From NCBI GenBank assembly GCA_026545225.1, contig CM048849.1, forward strand, positions 51,344,836 through 51,408,835: a DNA stretch of 64,000 nucleotides. Direction: 5' to 3'. The stretch is from Cornus controversa (lineage: Eukaryota > Streptophyta > Magnoliopsida > Cornales > Cornaceae). Position 1 is the stretch's first letter, and the number at the start of each line of letters is the position of its first letter. Position numbers and translations under genes: made by a program. Positions 38,801 to 47,876 of this stretch are shown piece after piece. The notes below the pieces were generated by a model that did not search any database, was not told the DNA's origin, and worked only from the letters and a program-made list of their open reading frames with translations.

Positions 38801-38944
38801 AGCTGAGTGCTCCAGTAGTTGGATCAACAAAAATCACCTGAGTATCAGTTCTAGTAGACAAGCTGACAACAATATATACTTCACTGGTATCCAGTGTAAC
38901 AACAACAACAGATGTATCCCTTAAACGATTGCCTGCACCGGACA
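8262..38944 (-). CDS. SAC9: SAC9-like phosphoinositide phosphatase, 5' seven coding exons (3' part outside window)
   Basis: Seven minus-strand exons join in frame through GT/AG introns to give about 972 residues without a stop. The protein matches what I recall of Arabidopsis SAC9 along its length. An N-terminal SAC phosphatase domain carries the CX5R(T) catalytic motif CADSLDRT (Cys at about residue 458, codon 28441-28443). It is followed directly by a WW domain (about residues 509-540, LPPGW to TTTWNHP) and then the SAC9-specific region. The family dephosphorylates phosphoinositides, and Arabidopsis SAC9 loss raises PtdIns(4,5)P2 and gives constitutive stress responses. Arabidopsis SAC9 has about 1630 residues, so roughly 650 C-terminal residues are missing here. 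The last exon ends at an intact donor (ATG|GTATGT), and no following exon was found down to position 1, so the gene most likely continues to the left. Introns measure 7024, 2107, 6960, 131, 10836, 710 and at least 8261 bp. Confidence 0.93.
8697..9406. other. SAC9 intron 6
   Basis: 710 bp between exons F and G; AT-rich with an AC-rich simple stretch near 8790-8820. No transposon recognised. Confidence 0.8.
9407..9646 (-). CDS. SAC9: SAC9 exon F
   Basis: 240 bp, 80 codons: [20 protein letters not shown] through GSPITLGE. Acceptor AACAG|GGAGCT, donor GGTGAG|GTACAG. The block [14 protein letters not shown] is a SAC9 signature. It is separated from exon E by a transposon-filled 10.8 kb intron. 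Confidence 0.93.
10003..10290 (-). mobile_element. 5'-truncated L1-type LINE end
   Basis: Minus strand: L1 ORF2 C-terminal residues ([13 protein letters not shown], frame-shifted form of the [10 protein letters not shown] block of sister copies). It runs to the 3' end GTGCCCTTCAATGAATACTTATC and a T-run (plus strand) that represents the poly-A tail. Confidence 0.7.
11618..12581. mobile_element. hAT-like non-autonomous element
   Basis: Terminal inverted repeats TAGGGCTGTAAATGAACTGAG (left) and CTCGGCTCATTTACAGCCCCA (right). Subterminal copies of GAGCTCG and CGAGCTTG motifs occur on both sides. A long AT microsatellite (11769-11812) lies inside. The terminal GGGCTGTAAATGAGCC is widespread in plant hAT MITEs. 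The 8-bp duplication is not clear. Confidence 0.65.
13885..14570 (+). mobile_element. L1-type LINE fragment nested in RTE
   Basis: Plus strand L1 ORF2 C-terminus: [31 protein letters not shown], then the zf-RVT Cys/His block and [20 protein letters not shown]. Several stops and frameshifts. No poly-A or clear target duplication. Confidence 0.7.
14803..14922 (+). repeat. Three 40-bp tandem copies inside the RTE reverse-transcriptase region
   Basis: The unit beginning AAAGATCTTCACATGATTTT starts at 14803, 14843 and 14883. It encodes the RTE block [12 protein letters not shown], so a segment of the RT domain was amplified locally. 40 is not a multiple of 3, so the reading frame is broken. Confidence 0.85.
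14985..15178 (-). mobile_element. Copia LTR fossil (antisense fragment)
   Basis: Resembles 2150-2500: in antisense it shows the GCCGAACCACGTAAAT and GTAGGCAC type stretch of Copia LTRs, followed by an ATATAAGGGC TATA-like motif. Partial. Confidence 0.45.
15180..16424 (+). mobile_element. 5'-truncated L1-type LINE with poly-A tail
   Basis: Encodes the L1 ORF2 C-terminal third: [10 protein letters not shown]-type region, [20 protein letters not shown], zf-RVT ([17 protein letters not shown]) and [19 protein letters not shown]. The 3' end is GTGCTTTCTAATACAATTTTACTTAT plus an A-run at about 16416-16424. Same family as the copies at 4857, 13885 and 21506. Frames are broken. Confidence 0.8.
16891..17190. 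repeat. 145-bp tandem duplication
   Basis: Units start at 16891, 17036 and (first 10 bases only) 17181. The two full copies differ at only a few positions, so the event is recent. No coding content recognised. Confidence 0.9.
17890..18560 (+). mobile_element. Copia-like LTR fossil with internal repeats
   Basis: Two copies of the stretch TTTGTCTTATATAAGGGACAAC occur (about 18053 and 18215). Further right, TCTCATCCATGTACATAGTCGAG and GCCAAATCACATGGAT resemble the Copia U5 pattern GTGGACGTAGGC/GCCGAACCACGTAAAT. An inverted pair of about 45 bp (17908-17952 and 18171-18216) folds back on itself. Ends not defined. Confidence 0.4.
20483..20653 (-). CDS. SAC9: SAC9 exon E
   Basis: 171 bp, 57 codons: [18 protein letters not shown] through DGLKLVVE. 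Acceptor CCCACAG|ATC, donor GTTGAG|GTATGA. The intron to exon D is only 131 bp, the one short intron found. The segment [16 protein letters not shown] is nearly identical to Arabidopsis SAC9. Confidence 0.93.
20654..20784. other. SAC9 intron 4
   Basis: 131 bp between exons D and E, GT...AG on the minus strand; no repeat content. Confidence 0.9.
20785..20892 (-). CDS. SAC9: SAC9 exon D
   Basis: 108 bp, 36 codons: [17 protein letters not shown] through SFKRKDIIW. Acceptor TGCAG|GTACTC, donor ATCTGG|GTACTT. Matches the SAC9-specific segment immediately after the WW-proximal region. The ends are in phase 0 on both sides. Confidence 0.92.
21490..22760 (-). mobile_element. RTE-type LINE 3' part (minus), split by an L1 insertion
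   Basis: Minus strand: thumb and C-terminal RTE residues ([32 protein letters not shown], a tyrosine-glycine block like ILYGAECW). It then runs to a CATTCATATGGGATAAAAGT tail and a GAC/GAT trinucleotide repeat. The L1 copy at 21506-22080 sits in that trinucleotide tail. Frames are broken. Confidence 0.65.
21506..22080 (+). mobile_element. 5'-truncated L1 LINE with 12-bp target duplication
   Basis: Encodes [21 protein letters not shown], zf-RVT ([23 protein letters not shown]) and [20 protein letters not shown]. It ends GTGCTTTCTAATAAATCTTTACTTATC plus an A-run. It is flanked by atcatcatcgtc at 494-505 of the 21 kb block (21494-21505) and at 22081-22092. Confidence 0.85.
23060..25790 (+). mobile_element. 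RTE-type LINE remnant (plus), interrupted by a Copia fossil
   Basis: The apurinic-type endonuclease segment is readable: [19 protein letters not shown], then [14 protein letters not shown] and [16 protein letters not shown]. The GxFNGHxG and YDLxIxNTYF-like blocks are typical of plant RTE elements. After an interruption at about 23340-24530 the element resumes (CKDCKIII-like block, later [14 protein letters not shown] of the RT). Multiple stops; 3' end missing. Confidence 0.65.
23340..24530 (+). mobile_element. Copia LTR fossil nested in an RTE LINE
   Basis: Contains the Copia U5-like run CCCGTGGTTTTTCCTGATTAGG then GGTTTTCCGTTAAAAAATC and a TTGTTTATTGCTTG-like T-rich stretch, followed by CTATTCACCCCCCTAAG. 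It interrupts an RTE reading order, so it is younger than that LINE. Ends uncertain. Confidence 0.4.
27853..29069 (-). CDS. SAC9: SAC9 exon C: catalytic SAC core and WW domain
   Basis: 1217 bp, about 405 codons without a stop. Carries the SAC catalytic motif [11 protein letters not shown] and, about 50 residues later, a WW domain with its two signature tryptophans (codon 28276-28278 for the first). The order SAC catalytic core then WW is the hallmark of plant SAC9 and separates it from SAC1-8. Acceptor GACAG|GC AAT, donor CTTTACAA|GTATGT. The following residues VLSRPSA are supplied by exon D. Confidence 0.96.
29686..30840 (-). mobile_element. RTE-type LINE 3' tail (minus), split by a MITE
   Basis: Sequence right of a CATCATCATCATTC repeat matches the RTE tail at 22081-22180 (GAATGG...CATGAATTCTCTTTCTCCATT). 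The match continues across the MITE at 29736-30436, which shows that the LINE tail was there first. Confidence 0.55.
29736..30436. mobile_element. hAT-like MITE, 701 bp
   Basis: Terminal inverted repeats TAGGGGTGGCAA and TTGCCACCCCTA. Flanked by 8-bp repeats ggtcaacc (29728-29735) and ggtcagcc (30437-30444), one mismatch. Subterminal GACACG and ACACGTTTAATAAA motifs are repeated in both halves. No transposase. Confidence 0.85.
31177..31309 (-). CDS. SAC9: SAC9 exon B
   Basis: 133 bp encoding [16 protein letters not shown] through [11 protein letters not shown] plus the first base of a Gly codon. Acceptor TATAG|GGG and donor ACAG|GTAGC. This is part of the SAC domain; the block [15 protein letters not shown] is strongly conserved in SAC9 proteins. 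Its phase (44 codons plus 1) matches the 2 bases that open the next exon. Confidence 0.92.
32198..33831 (+). pseudogene. L1 ORF1 (gag-like RNA-binding protein), frame-shifted
   Basis: Two overlapping frames (32198-32743 and 32668-33831) carry one ORF1-like product. The second holds a CCHC knuckle at about 32909-32950 ([14 protein letters not shown]) and a long Pro/Ser/His-rich tail. The frame break lies in the 32668-32743 overlap. ORF1 proteins of plant L1 bind the element RNA. Confidence 0.75.
33828..37280 (+). pseudogene. L1 ORF2 (endonuclease / reverse transcriptase), broken
   Basis: Domains in order: endonuclease (33828-34275), linker (34422-34733), RT fingers/palm (34708-35570), RT palm/thumb with FADD catalytic box near 35855-35870, and zf-RVT (about 36870-37280). 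About half a dozen frame changes or stops separate them, for example after 34275, 35385, 35567 and 36470. The natural product would nick target DNA and reverse-transcribe L1 RNA. Confidence 0.8.
38334..38944 (-). CDS. SAC9: SAC9 exon A (first recognised coding exon)
   Basis: Encodes the N-terminus of the SAC domain, starting [17 protein letters not shown] and ending QHCVILLQ at donor CAG|GTTTGG. The acceptor is CCAG at 38945-38948. The exon then opens with TG followed by TCC GGT, so the start codon is probably split as A|TG, with the A in an upstream and otherwise untranslated exon. The nearby upstream ATG at 38957-38959 is out of frame. SAC9 proteins of other plants begin only a few residues before the [10 protein letters not shown] block, which supports translation starting here. 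The upstream exon was not identified. Confidence 0.9.
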
Positions 38945-39851
38945 CTGGATAATATGCATTAAAAAGACAGGAAATAAGGAGAATATAACAAAAGAAATAA
39001 ATATGTAAATTGTTGAGTAATAATAGAATCCTAAGAGCATGTAAAATTACATGAGTAATATTTTATAGACATTCTTCTATGACAACAGAACCAATAATAC
39101 ATGAACAACCCATTTTTTGTAGGTAAAAAGCCATAGTAGTTACATACACACTCAAACATCCTGCCTTCAGTAATTAATAAACGTGATTTACAATAACATA
39201 AATTGAAATAACTTAAAAATTCTCTTTTTAGAAAGAGAATGGGGGCTACTTGAAGTAATCAGCATGAAATGAAGATACCTGAACAACAAAAGACAAACAT
39301 GGCAAAGAAAAGAATTCAAATGCCCATAAAGAACAAAATAATTATGACTACATAATAAAATTGTTTCAAGTGATCATTATTTAATGAATGTTGGCTAACA
39401 AGGACTTTAGCATAATCCTTCAGCAAAAGAATTTGGATCTGAAACTTCAGTTCTAATTTCTGACAAGGTTCTGAAACTCGAGTCCTAATTTCTACTAACA
39501 GAGTTGTATTTCCTTCTTTTGGATTATTTTGGATCATTTATTGCCTTTGTTAATTTCTACTGAGGTTTCTTAACAATTGTTTCAGATCTTTAAAAGTTCA
39601 GAGGGCACAATTTTTCAGCAAAAGAAATCCCAGAAAAAAGGAGCCAGCATAGAAAAATTACCACAAATTGTTCAATGGCTTAATTTCAAGTGGATACTTA
39701 CAAGTATTTGGCATATTATTAAAGGAGTTTTCAAAAACAAGTGGTTGTGTAGGCTAATTTTCTTCTATAAGAAGCGACTTTATATTAAGAAAAATAGTAA
39801 TAGTATAAGAAGGATGAGGAATCCCTCCAAGAAAAGAAAGGAAAAGACATA

Positions 39852-40062
39852 GGTGCTGTTTGAAAATTTTAAGTGCTAATTATATATTAAGAATTTTTTG
39901 ATACTTTTTGAAAATTCAAGTGTTCAGTGTAAGTGAAGTCTCCATCACTTAAAACATTACCCTATTTTAAGTGGTATTTTTTTTTTTGTGTTATCAAACA
40001 CAATTAAATAAGTGCTGAATCTCTTCAGAATTAAGTACCGAATTGGGTTATCAAATAGCACC
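39852..40062. mobile_element. Small MITE, about 211 bp
   Basis: Termini GGTGCTGTTTGAAAA and GTTATCAAATAGCACC are inverted. A possible short direct repeat catag overlaps the ends (39848-39852 and 40062-40066). Superfamily uncertain, hAT-like by terminus. Confidence 0.6.
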
Positions 40063-41867
40063 ATAGTCTAAAGACCTTAAAAACCATATTTAACAAAATG
40101 AAGGATGAAGGAAAAAGAGAAGAGTGGGGGAGGAAGGTCCAAATATCAAAAAAGAAACAAAGATGAAAAATGAATGCCTTAGTGATAATCAGACATTCCA
40201 ATCACTATACAATCTACGGTACCAACATCCTCTAAAGCAAGGAATAATTGAAATCAAATAAAATCAGATATAATGTGCCTGAGCCTATTAATAAAATCAG
40301 GAGAATATTAGAGTCACGTTATAGTCAAATAGCAACAACGCTCTAATATAAGCTTTATAGTCAAATAGCCACATGCATTCCTTTCCCCCTTCTCTACCAT
40401 ACCTTATTCCCATTGTGCTAAGAATTTTCCTTCTAAAAGCAATTTTCCGAAAATCCACCATGGCACTAAGCCTCTTCAATAATATATCATTGTCATAAAG
40501 CTTATCAACCTTAGTTAAGTCCAAGGAATAAAGCACTTCGTCCATGAGATCCATCCTCATAAATATGAAATATAAATATAAAAGCATATCCTGAATTATA
40601 GACACCAATGCCTGGTGCAACGGTATAAGAATTGGAGTTATAGAAATGAGAACGAGGGGTTTGAGTTTGAAGGCATGCAGATACAAGGTTGGGCTAACAT
40701 TTGTAAGAATGAGGGTTCAATTTTGAAGGTAGCTACTTTGTGTAGATAAAGCAAATAGTTAAATCTATACCATCAACCCCCCACCCACCCCAACCAACCC
40801 ACACACACAGAGGACACTAATAAGTAATAAGTGATGGCCATTGATTTTAAATATAATAAACCAAACCACTAACCTAGGAGATATAAAAATCAAGTTAAAG
40901 GTTTATCTACCTCAACTCCGTTGAGCTCCAGGGGAACCCCAAGGTCCCTCTATATGGACAAACTTTAAAAACTCGGTTTTTGTTAGCCAAGATATGTGCC
41001 TAAAATCATGGGATTTGACTTACCATATTAGCCAAGATATGATTAGTCTAGAATCATAGGATTTGACTATATTTACGCATATATTTAGGCAAAAAATATT
41101 CAGTGATTTTAGTTAGTTTCCTTTCTTGTAATATTTAACATGTGCTCTTTTCAACTATAAATACCAAAGCTCTGAATAGGTGATCAATACACTCATTCAA
41201 GCCTTTACATATTTCTTTTTTATTTATTCTATTTTGTATTCTTCTGTTTCCAACTGCCCTTTTGTTGTCGGTTCTTTGGGGACTTAACGTACCAGATCTC
41301 TTGCCGCCTTACTGCCTTAGCATGCTGATGGAGAGAGGCAGTCGACAACTTCTAAAAAACAAAGAAGATTGGGACAGAGAGAGAGAGAGAGAAGTTGTGA
41401 GAAAGCAATCTCCACTGATTCTCAAAAACCTAATGGGATATGTTTTGTTCACCTAGCAAGTTGGTTAATGTCTTTATAGTTCTGCTATCCTCCGATTGAG
41501 TTTTTTACGTTTTGAAAACTTGGCCTAATTAAACTTAAATTTCCCTTATTAAAAACATAAATAGAAAGGAGAGGATAACAATAAGAATGAGAGAGAAGAA
41601 ATATATAGGATAGAGAAGAGATGTATAGATAAGAAGGTCAATAAGAGAAAGGGAAGGGGAAGAGCAGAGAGAAGGCTCAAAGCTCTTTCAACTATTTTCT
41701 TTAATTGTTATTCACCAATCACCTCTGAGTACTCCCATTTTACAGCAATAAAGCATATTATAGGCTTAAGAAAAGGCTAAAATCTCACATATACCTTCTA
41801 AAACTAATCCTACCCAACTTAGCAACCTAATATAAATCTAAAAAACTCCAACAAAAGTCACTAAAAA

Positions 41868-41975
41868 GGGCTAGCCCAATGCACGAGGCTCCTGCTATTG
41901 TGGGGTCTGGGGAGGGTCAAATGTCCGGTTGTTTCCTGTTTCGAAAGCAACCTTACCATTGCACCATACTCATTT
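41868..41975 (+). mobile_element. Au-type SINE copy joined to an RTE LINE
   Basis: GGCTAGCCCAATGCACGAGGC, then GGGGTCTGGGGAGGGTC and a CAACCTTACCATTGCACCAT end, matching the copy at 100-214 and the Au consensus I recall. It abuts RTE sequence on its right. No target duplication was found. Confidence 0.65.
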
Positions 41976-42340
41976 GTCCTTCTAGATTTACTAAAGTTAC
42001 ACTCCATATATTCAGTTTTATTTCGACTTATCTTAAACCCTTTTAGTTCTAAACCTTCTCTCCAAACCACCAATTTGGCATTAACTCCTTCTCTAGTCTC
42101 ATCAACTAAAACAATATCATCGGTAAACAGCATACACCATGGAATATCATCTTGGATGTGTCTTGTCAGCTCATCCATCACTAACTTAATGCTGACCCTT
42201 GGCGTAAGCCTAATGGGAATTCGCTTGTTTCCCCTACAGGCATTCTAACTATAGTTACACATCCATCATACATGTCCTTTATTGTGTCAATGTATCCCTT
42301 TGTGACTCCTTTCTTTTCAAACAAAATGTAATCTTCTAGT
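41976..42340 (-). mobile_element. RTE-type LINE reverse-transcriptase fragment
   Basis: Minus strand: MMDELTRHIQDDIPWCMLF, then TDDIVLVDETREGVNAKL and NKTEYMECNFSKS. This is the palm region with catalytic D-D (F[AT]DD box), almost identical in residues to the copy at 50957-51300. 5' and 3' truncated. Confidence 0.8.
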
Positions 42341-43035
42341 AATTAAACTACTTGGAGAATTGAGGATGTATTAACTTGAGGCTGACAAAGATTTGTTTTG
42401 CATCGCCTACACAACTATAATGCAACTATATCCTGCATGAAAATGTAAACGCCCTAGCCATTAACGGCCCCACCCACCAACCATAAAATATGAGAATATA
42501 ACCCCTTACTCGTTTTTTTCTTTTTACAAGCTTAAGAAGTAAGAACCTCTTTATCTTTTAATTTAACTTCTGATTTCTTAGAAAAAAAACACAATAATTC
42601 AAAGGATCTCACCAGGCGATTCCATGTTCCCACAATAAACCAAGTACGGCGTCCTTGAGAGCCTTAAGGTTTATCACTCCTTATGGAGAGTGCCAACAGT
42701 CTGATGAAGTGCAAAAGAAAAAAAGAAAGAGTAAGTGTATGTATAAAAATTATAAAATATTAAATACATAAACAAATTCAGTAAGCAGTTGAGACTCCCT
42801 TCAGACAAATTTTTTTCTCATGCAAAGTAACAGATAAAACAAAAGAAAGGCCGCTTACGAGCCTAATATCTATATATACCCATCTAAAAGATTCAAATAA
42901 CTCATTCTATTTGCAATACCAATAAGCCTTAGTCATTTCCCATTCTCAAAATCTATTAACTAAAAGGGCCCCATGTCCAGAAAGGCCAATTTTAGTTCCA
43001 CAATATACACATGACCTTAAATTAAAGAAAACAAC

Positions 43036-43890
43036 CTAGGAAGCACGGACATGCCTAAGAAAGCAAAGAATCCGTGTCGAACACGCCCCGACACGTGTCG
43101 GACACGCCAAAAAACGTGTCTGATTTTTTTTTATTTTTTTGAATTTTCGGACACGGCACGGACACGGCGTGGACACGCGTCCGACACGACTTGAATTTTC
43201 AGACACGGCGCAAACACATGTTGGACACGCCAATTTTTTTTTTGTTCTCTTTATCATCTTGTTTTCATGAATCTTCTCTCTTCCGTGGATTCTTACTATA
43301 TTTTTCACTAATCCCTAATTATTTTCCTAACAAAACCCTAATTGTTTTTGCTTTTTTCTCCTTTTTTAGCCTCTTTCTTTCTTTTTCCTAGCAAAACACA
43401 AGTCTAGAAATGTTGTTTTAACAATTCAACTATAGCCCATCTCATCTCTTCATCTTTGTTCTTTTTTACTCTTCTTTCTCTTACTGTACAACTGCTATCT
43501 TTTATATATGACTTTCTCATGATGCATTTGTATTTGGAGTAAGCTAGAATGATGATGTTTAAATAATAAGACTAGTTTTTATTCTAATGTCTCGTTTTGA
43601 TTTGGTTTTATGACTTTGTGACAACGTTCTCTTATAATTATTGTTATTGTGAAGTAGATTCAATTGTGTACTTGTGATTTATGATTTGTGAATTTTTTCT
43701 TTGTTAGGTTGATGAAAAATAATATTACTCTTAATTATTTAAAGTACGACATCAAATATTATATAAAAATAAATATTTATTATTTGCCGTGTCCCCGCCG
43801 TGTCCGTGTCCTAATTCTTTAGGATTTATCGTGTCGCCATGTCCGTGTCGTGTTGTATCCGTGTCCCATATCCGTTTCCGTGCTTTTTAG
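43036..43890. mobile_element. hAT-like non-autonomous element, CGTGTCCG family, 855 bp
   Basis: Left end CTAGGAAGCACGGACA and right end CCGTGCTTTTTAG are inverted. A perfect 8-bp duplication aaaacaac flanks it (43028-43035 and 43891-43898). Both subterminal regions are packed with CGTGTCCG/CGGACACG motifs, likely transposase-binding repeats. No transposase gene. Confidence 0.85.
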
Positions 43891-44175
43891 AAAACAACTA
43901 AACAAAAAGAAATGCATGAAGGTAGCAATGAAAATATAAAGACAAAAACGGAAGCTTCAAGACAATGAGAAAAGTTACATATTTACATCACATCTTATAT
44001 GCACCCAAGGAAGAAAAACATCATGCAGAAAAACGTACAAACACATACACAAAGCTGCATAGTAGATAAATAAAACTCAAAAACATTATTTAACCAATGC
44101 ACAATTAGTATGCACCAAGAAATAGTTATGTGGTTTAAATAGATTGATCTTAAATTTAATTATTTTTTATTTATA

Positions 44176-44216
<41 letters not shown>

Positions 44217-44914
44217 AACGACAAATAAAATTTCAAATTTTAACTCTTTCCTTAATTGCAGCACTATCACATGTGTAACAATAGAGTCGTGATCACATAT
44301 TGCTTTAAACACTGTGTAGTCATGCTACTAGCACGTAATATACAAACATTTGATCCACTGAAGCACCTTTTCATGTTAAAAAGAAAAAAATAGTTGTAGT
44401 TAATTTTGTTGTTAGCAAGTACTCCACGAGGAGCATTGGAAGCATTATTATTGTATAAAAAGATTTTGGATCCAAAAGCGTAGAATGAAACCCAAAATAG
44501 TATATGTCATACTGGTTGTCATTAGAAAGTCAACTTTGGTCAGTCCACTACAAACGAAGTCATGTTCCAAGAAATTGGACAATTCTTCAATCTTTTCTTT
44601 TCTTTTTCTTTTTATTAGCCGATTCTGTCCATCCTCATCGTGGAACCAGCAAAATAAATTGAAAAAAACATTTAGAGTATTTAATAATTTATGTCAGATC
44701 ATCCTCAGAAATCCATGAAAAAAATAACATTTCCAAAATCCTACATATTTTTTAGAAACAAGGAATGACGACCGATCAGCCGTGAATGGCATGAAACTCT
44801 ATAGCCTGCATCTTGCTGTGAAGTTTCCCATTCAAGTAGGCATTCGGTCAACCTTGGTTCTAGATTTTGGTGAAAGTTTTGAACATAAAGCATCTTAGTA
44901 GTAACCCTTTGTAA

Positions 44915-45078
<164 letters not shown>

Positions 45079-46902
45079 GCTTTGTGATGCATTTTGCAAT
45101 TTTCTTTATTTAGAATAACCAAAACTAGTTAGAGGAAATGTGAATAAAGATGGACAGTTCGTGTCTCAATTCAAAAATAATAAAAAAAAAAAAGTATAAT
45201 AATAATTCAATATCGATTAGAATCTGGGTCTTTTGTAAACCAGACTGGAATGTGCTGGAGGGTAGGTTTTGGGGTGAAACTGACCAAATGATCAATCATT
45301 GTGCTATTGTAACAGAGAGTGAAAAAACATATTATGGTCATTTTTATCTATTAAACGTCAAATGATGCTAAGAGTATAATTTTTCTCAGATATATAATGC
45401 ATCTTGCTCGGCTGCACACTACCTATACCTAGTTGTTAGAGGGAAACTTCAATCAACTGAATTATGAGCATCCAATAGAGAGAATATCATATATATATTG
45501 TGATTTGTACTACATTTAGTGAACACTACCTCCCACAAGAAGTCCTACACATCAAAATCACTCTCATTTACAATGTAATTCTACAAAACCAGAAATCCAA
45601 AATGCATACGATTACTTTTCTAAGATCTAAAAGCACTCGGAGCTTCAAAGTCAGAATTCAATCATGTGAATCAACAACAAAGACCAACAAGACAAAAACA
45701 AATCAACATAGCAGAAAATAATTTAATTGCATAAAACAGCATATATTTCAATGTTAAATATCCTTCAATCAGATAAATTCGTGATGCGATAACAACTAGG
45801 CAGAGATTTTCATCACCCAAACAGCACGTATACATACATACATATATATAGAGAGAGAGAGTGGAAATGCGAAATGTAAGATTGAACTCACCGGATGTTT
45901 GCAACACCAGCAAGAAGGAAGCATATGAAGAAAATTATGGAGAGAGAGAGAGCTGTGAATACAATCTAACAAATTTGATTTGTACTCTTTTTTTTTTAAT
46001 GTTATTAATCAACGTCTGATTAACAAGTGTTGAATTTAATTTTTTGAAATGATAAAAAAAAGTAAAAAGATCACAACACCAGTTTAACCCACTCAAAAAT
46101 GGGTTAAACCCATTTTATGACCTTCAACTTTTTTTTTTTTTTTTACTTTGATTATGTCATCTTAGGAGGTTTTTCTTAGTGGTGTAGACAAATCTCATTT
46201 AAAGAAAATTGTAGAAAACTGAAAAAAAATAAAGGAAAAATGGACAATCTTAACTTCTCCACATCTTGGGATTGTAGTCACATAGTTTGACTCAAAATTA
46301 GATATTTTTAATTTGTGAATTCATAGTGCTAGCAAAATCTGACACAATCGATCAATACAATCAAGTCTATCAATCCAATTAATAATGTTATAATGAGAGT
46401 TTTCTTATCATCAACTCTTCATATTTAACTAATAAATTAATGTATTTAAAATTTCATTTAACTTTTCACAAATCTCAAAAAATTATCTAATAACAAAAGT
46501 TCATGATTTTTGTAGGACTCTTTTGATAGCATTACTCTTAATTAATTAAATTTGTGATTTGAATTACACTTTAATTTTCCGTCTTGTTAAGCTAAATTAA
46601 ATACTCCAATAAAACATAGCTTCGGAAAGCCAACTAGATGTTTCTCGTTTTTAATGTCTAATGCTAAAGCAACAATCTTCTATTATGTGTTTTTTTTCTT
46701 TTTTTCTTTTTTATCAAGTACTCACATACATTGAGGACATTGAGGGTAGAGGCCTAAAGGCCCATTGGTGTGTTCTTTGAAGTCGATAGATTCTGAATTT
46801 TTCCCGCTCCTCGCTCCTCGTTATTGCTTGGTTCATGCAACTCTTAACCAAACTTTATATAGTTGGTTGCTTCATATGAGGATTCTGAATATTTTAAGCA
46901 TG

Positions 46903-46998
46903 ATTCGAGGTAAAACCTACTTCATGATATAACAATTCGAGGTAAAGCCTACTTCATGATATAACAATTCGAGGTAAAGCCTACTTCATGATATAACA
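46903..46998. repeat. 32-bp unit, three tandem copies, left arm only
   Basis: Units begin ATTCGAGGTAAAACC/ATTCGAGGTAAAGCC at 46903, 46935 and 46967. The right arm has one copy (about 55035-55066, reverse), so the expansion followed the inverted duplication. Confidence 0.85.
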
Positions 46999-47283
46999 AT
47001 TTCATATCATGAATGCGTAAAAAACTATTTAGTATATATATATATATATTTTTTCATATTTGGTTATTTATTTGGCGAATAAGACACTAAAGGTTTGTGA
47101 TCACAAAAAGTTAATCTTAATTAGTAAGTAAATATCCAGTATGACCAAGTTAGTATGACCAAGTTTCAACTGGACAAGCACAATTCAAATTAAATAATCA
47201 CTTCAGCCTAGCATTCCACTCATATATCAAGTCGGGTCAGTTTCCAAATACAGCAACTACAAATAAAATAAAGATCTACAATA

Positions 47284-47398
47284 CACTCAATATAAATACA
47301 CCAACTGAATCTGGACCGTGCGTGCACAACACGCAGAGTGAGTCTACGCGTGTTGTGCACTCACGTTCCAGATTCATCCGATATATTTACATTGGATG
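47284..47398. mobile_element. Small palindromic element, left-arm copy
   Basis: Foldback: CTGAATCTGGACCGTG...GTGCACAACACGC on the left and GCGTGTTGTGCAC...TCCAGATTC on the right, with a 12-bp loop. The outer parts (CTCAATATAAATAC and TATATTTACATTGG) also pair. MITE-like. Confidence 0.6.
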
Positions 47399-47407
47399 TG
47401 TTGTAAA

Positions 47408-47876
47408 CTAGAAAGCACGGACACTTCACCGAGGGTGCCGTATCCGTGTCGGACACTCGGACACCGTGTCGGACACTCGGACACGTGTCCTGATATTTTT
47501 CTTTTTAGGACACTTCTCGGACACTCCTTGGACACTCCTCAAAGACGTATCGGACACTCCATCACAGTGATAATATATATAAAAGACTAAATAAGTCTGG
47601 TTCTTTAATTTATTTTAATCTATTTGTCTATTTTTGTTTATAATTTTGTTTGGCTTTTAATTGTTGATGATGAATTGAAGTATTTATGTAATGTAGTATT
47701 TTTTTATTGAATAATTAATAGATATTAATATATTATATTATTATTTTATAGCCGTATCCTCGCCGTGTCCGTGTCCTATTTTTTTAAAATTTCCCGTATC
47801 ACCGTGTCCGTGTCGTATCGTACCCGTGTCCGTGTCGTATCGTACCCGTGTCCGTGTCCGTGTCCGTGCTTCCTAG
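47408..47876. mobile_element. hAT-like non-autonomous element, CGTGTCCG family, 469 bp
   Basis: Ends CTAGAAAGCACGGACAC and GTGTCCGTGCTTCCTAG. Flanked by perfect 8-bp repeats gttgtaaa (47400-47407 and 47877-47884). The right arm of the inverted duplication shows the empty site with a single TTGTAAA-type sequence (about 54665-54673 in reverse). Confidence 0.92.

Noticed and set aside
45671-45913. Minus-strand frame of 80 codons repeated at 56055-56261 on the plus strand
   Set aside because: The similarity is explained by the inverted duplication; the frames are not preserved to the same ends and contain simple-repeat CTCTCTATATAT translation, so no gene is called.
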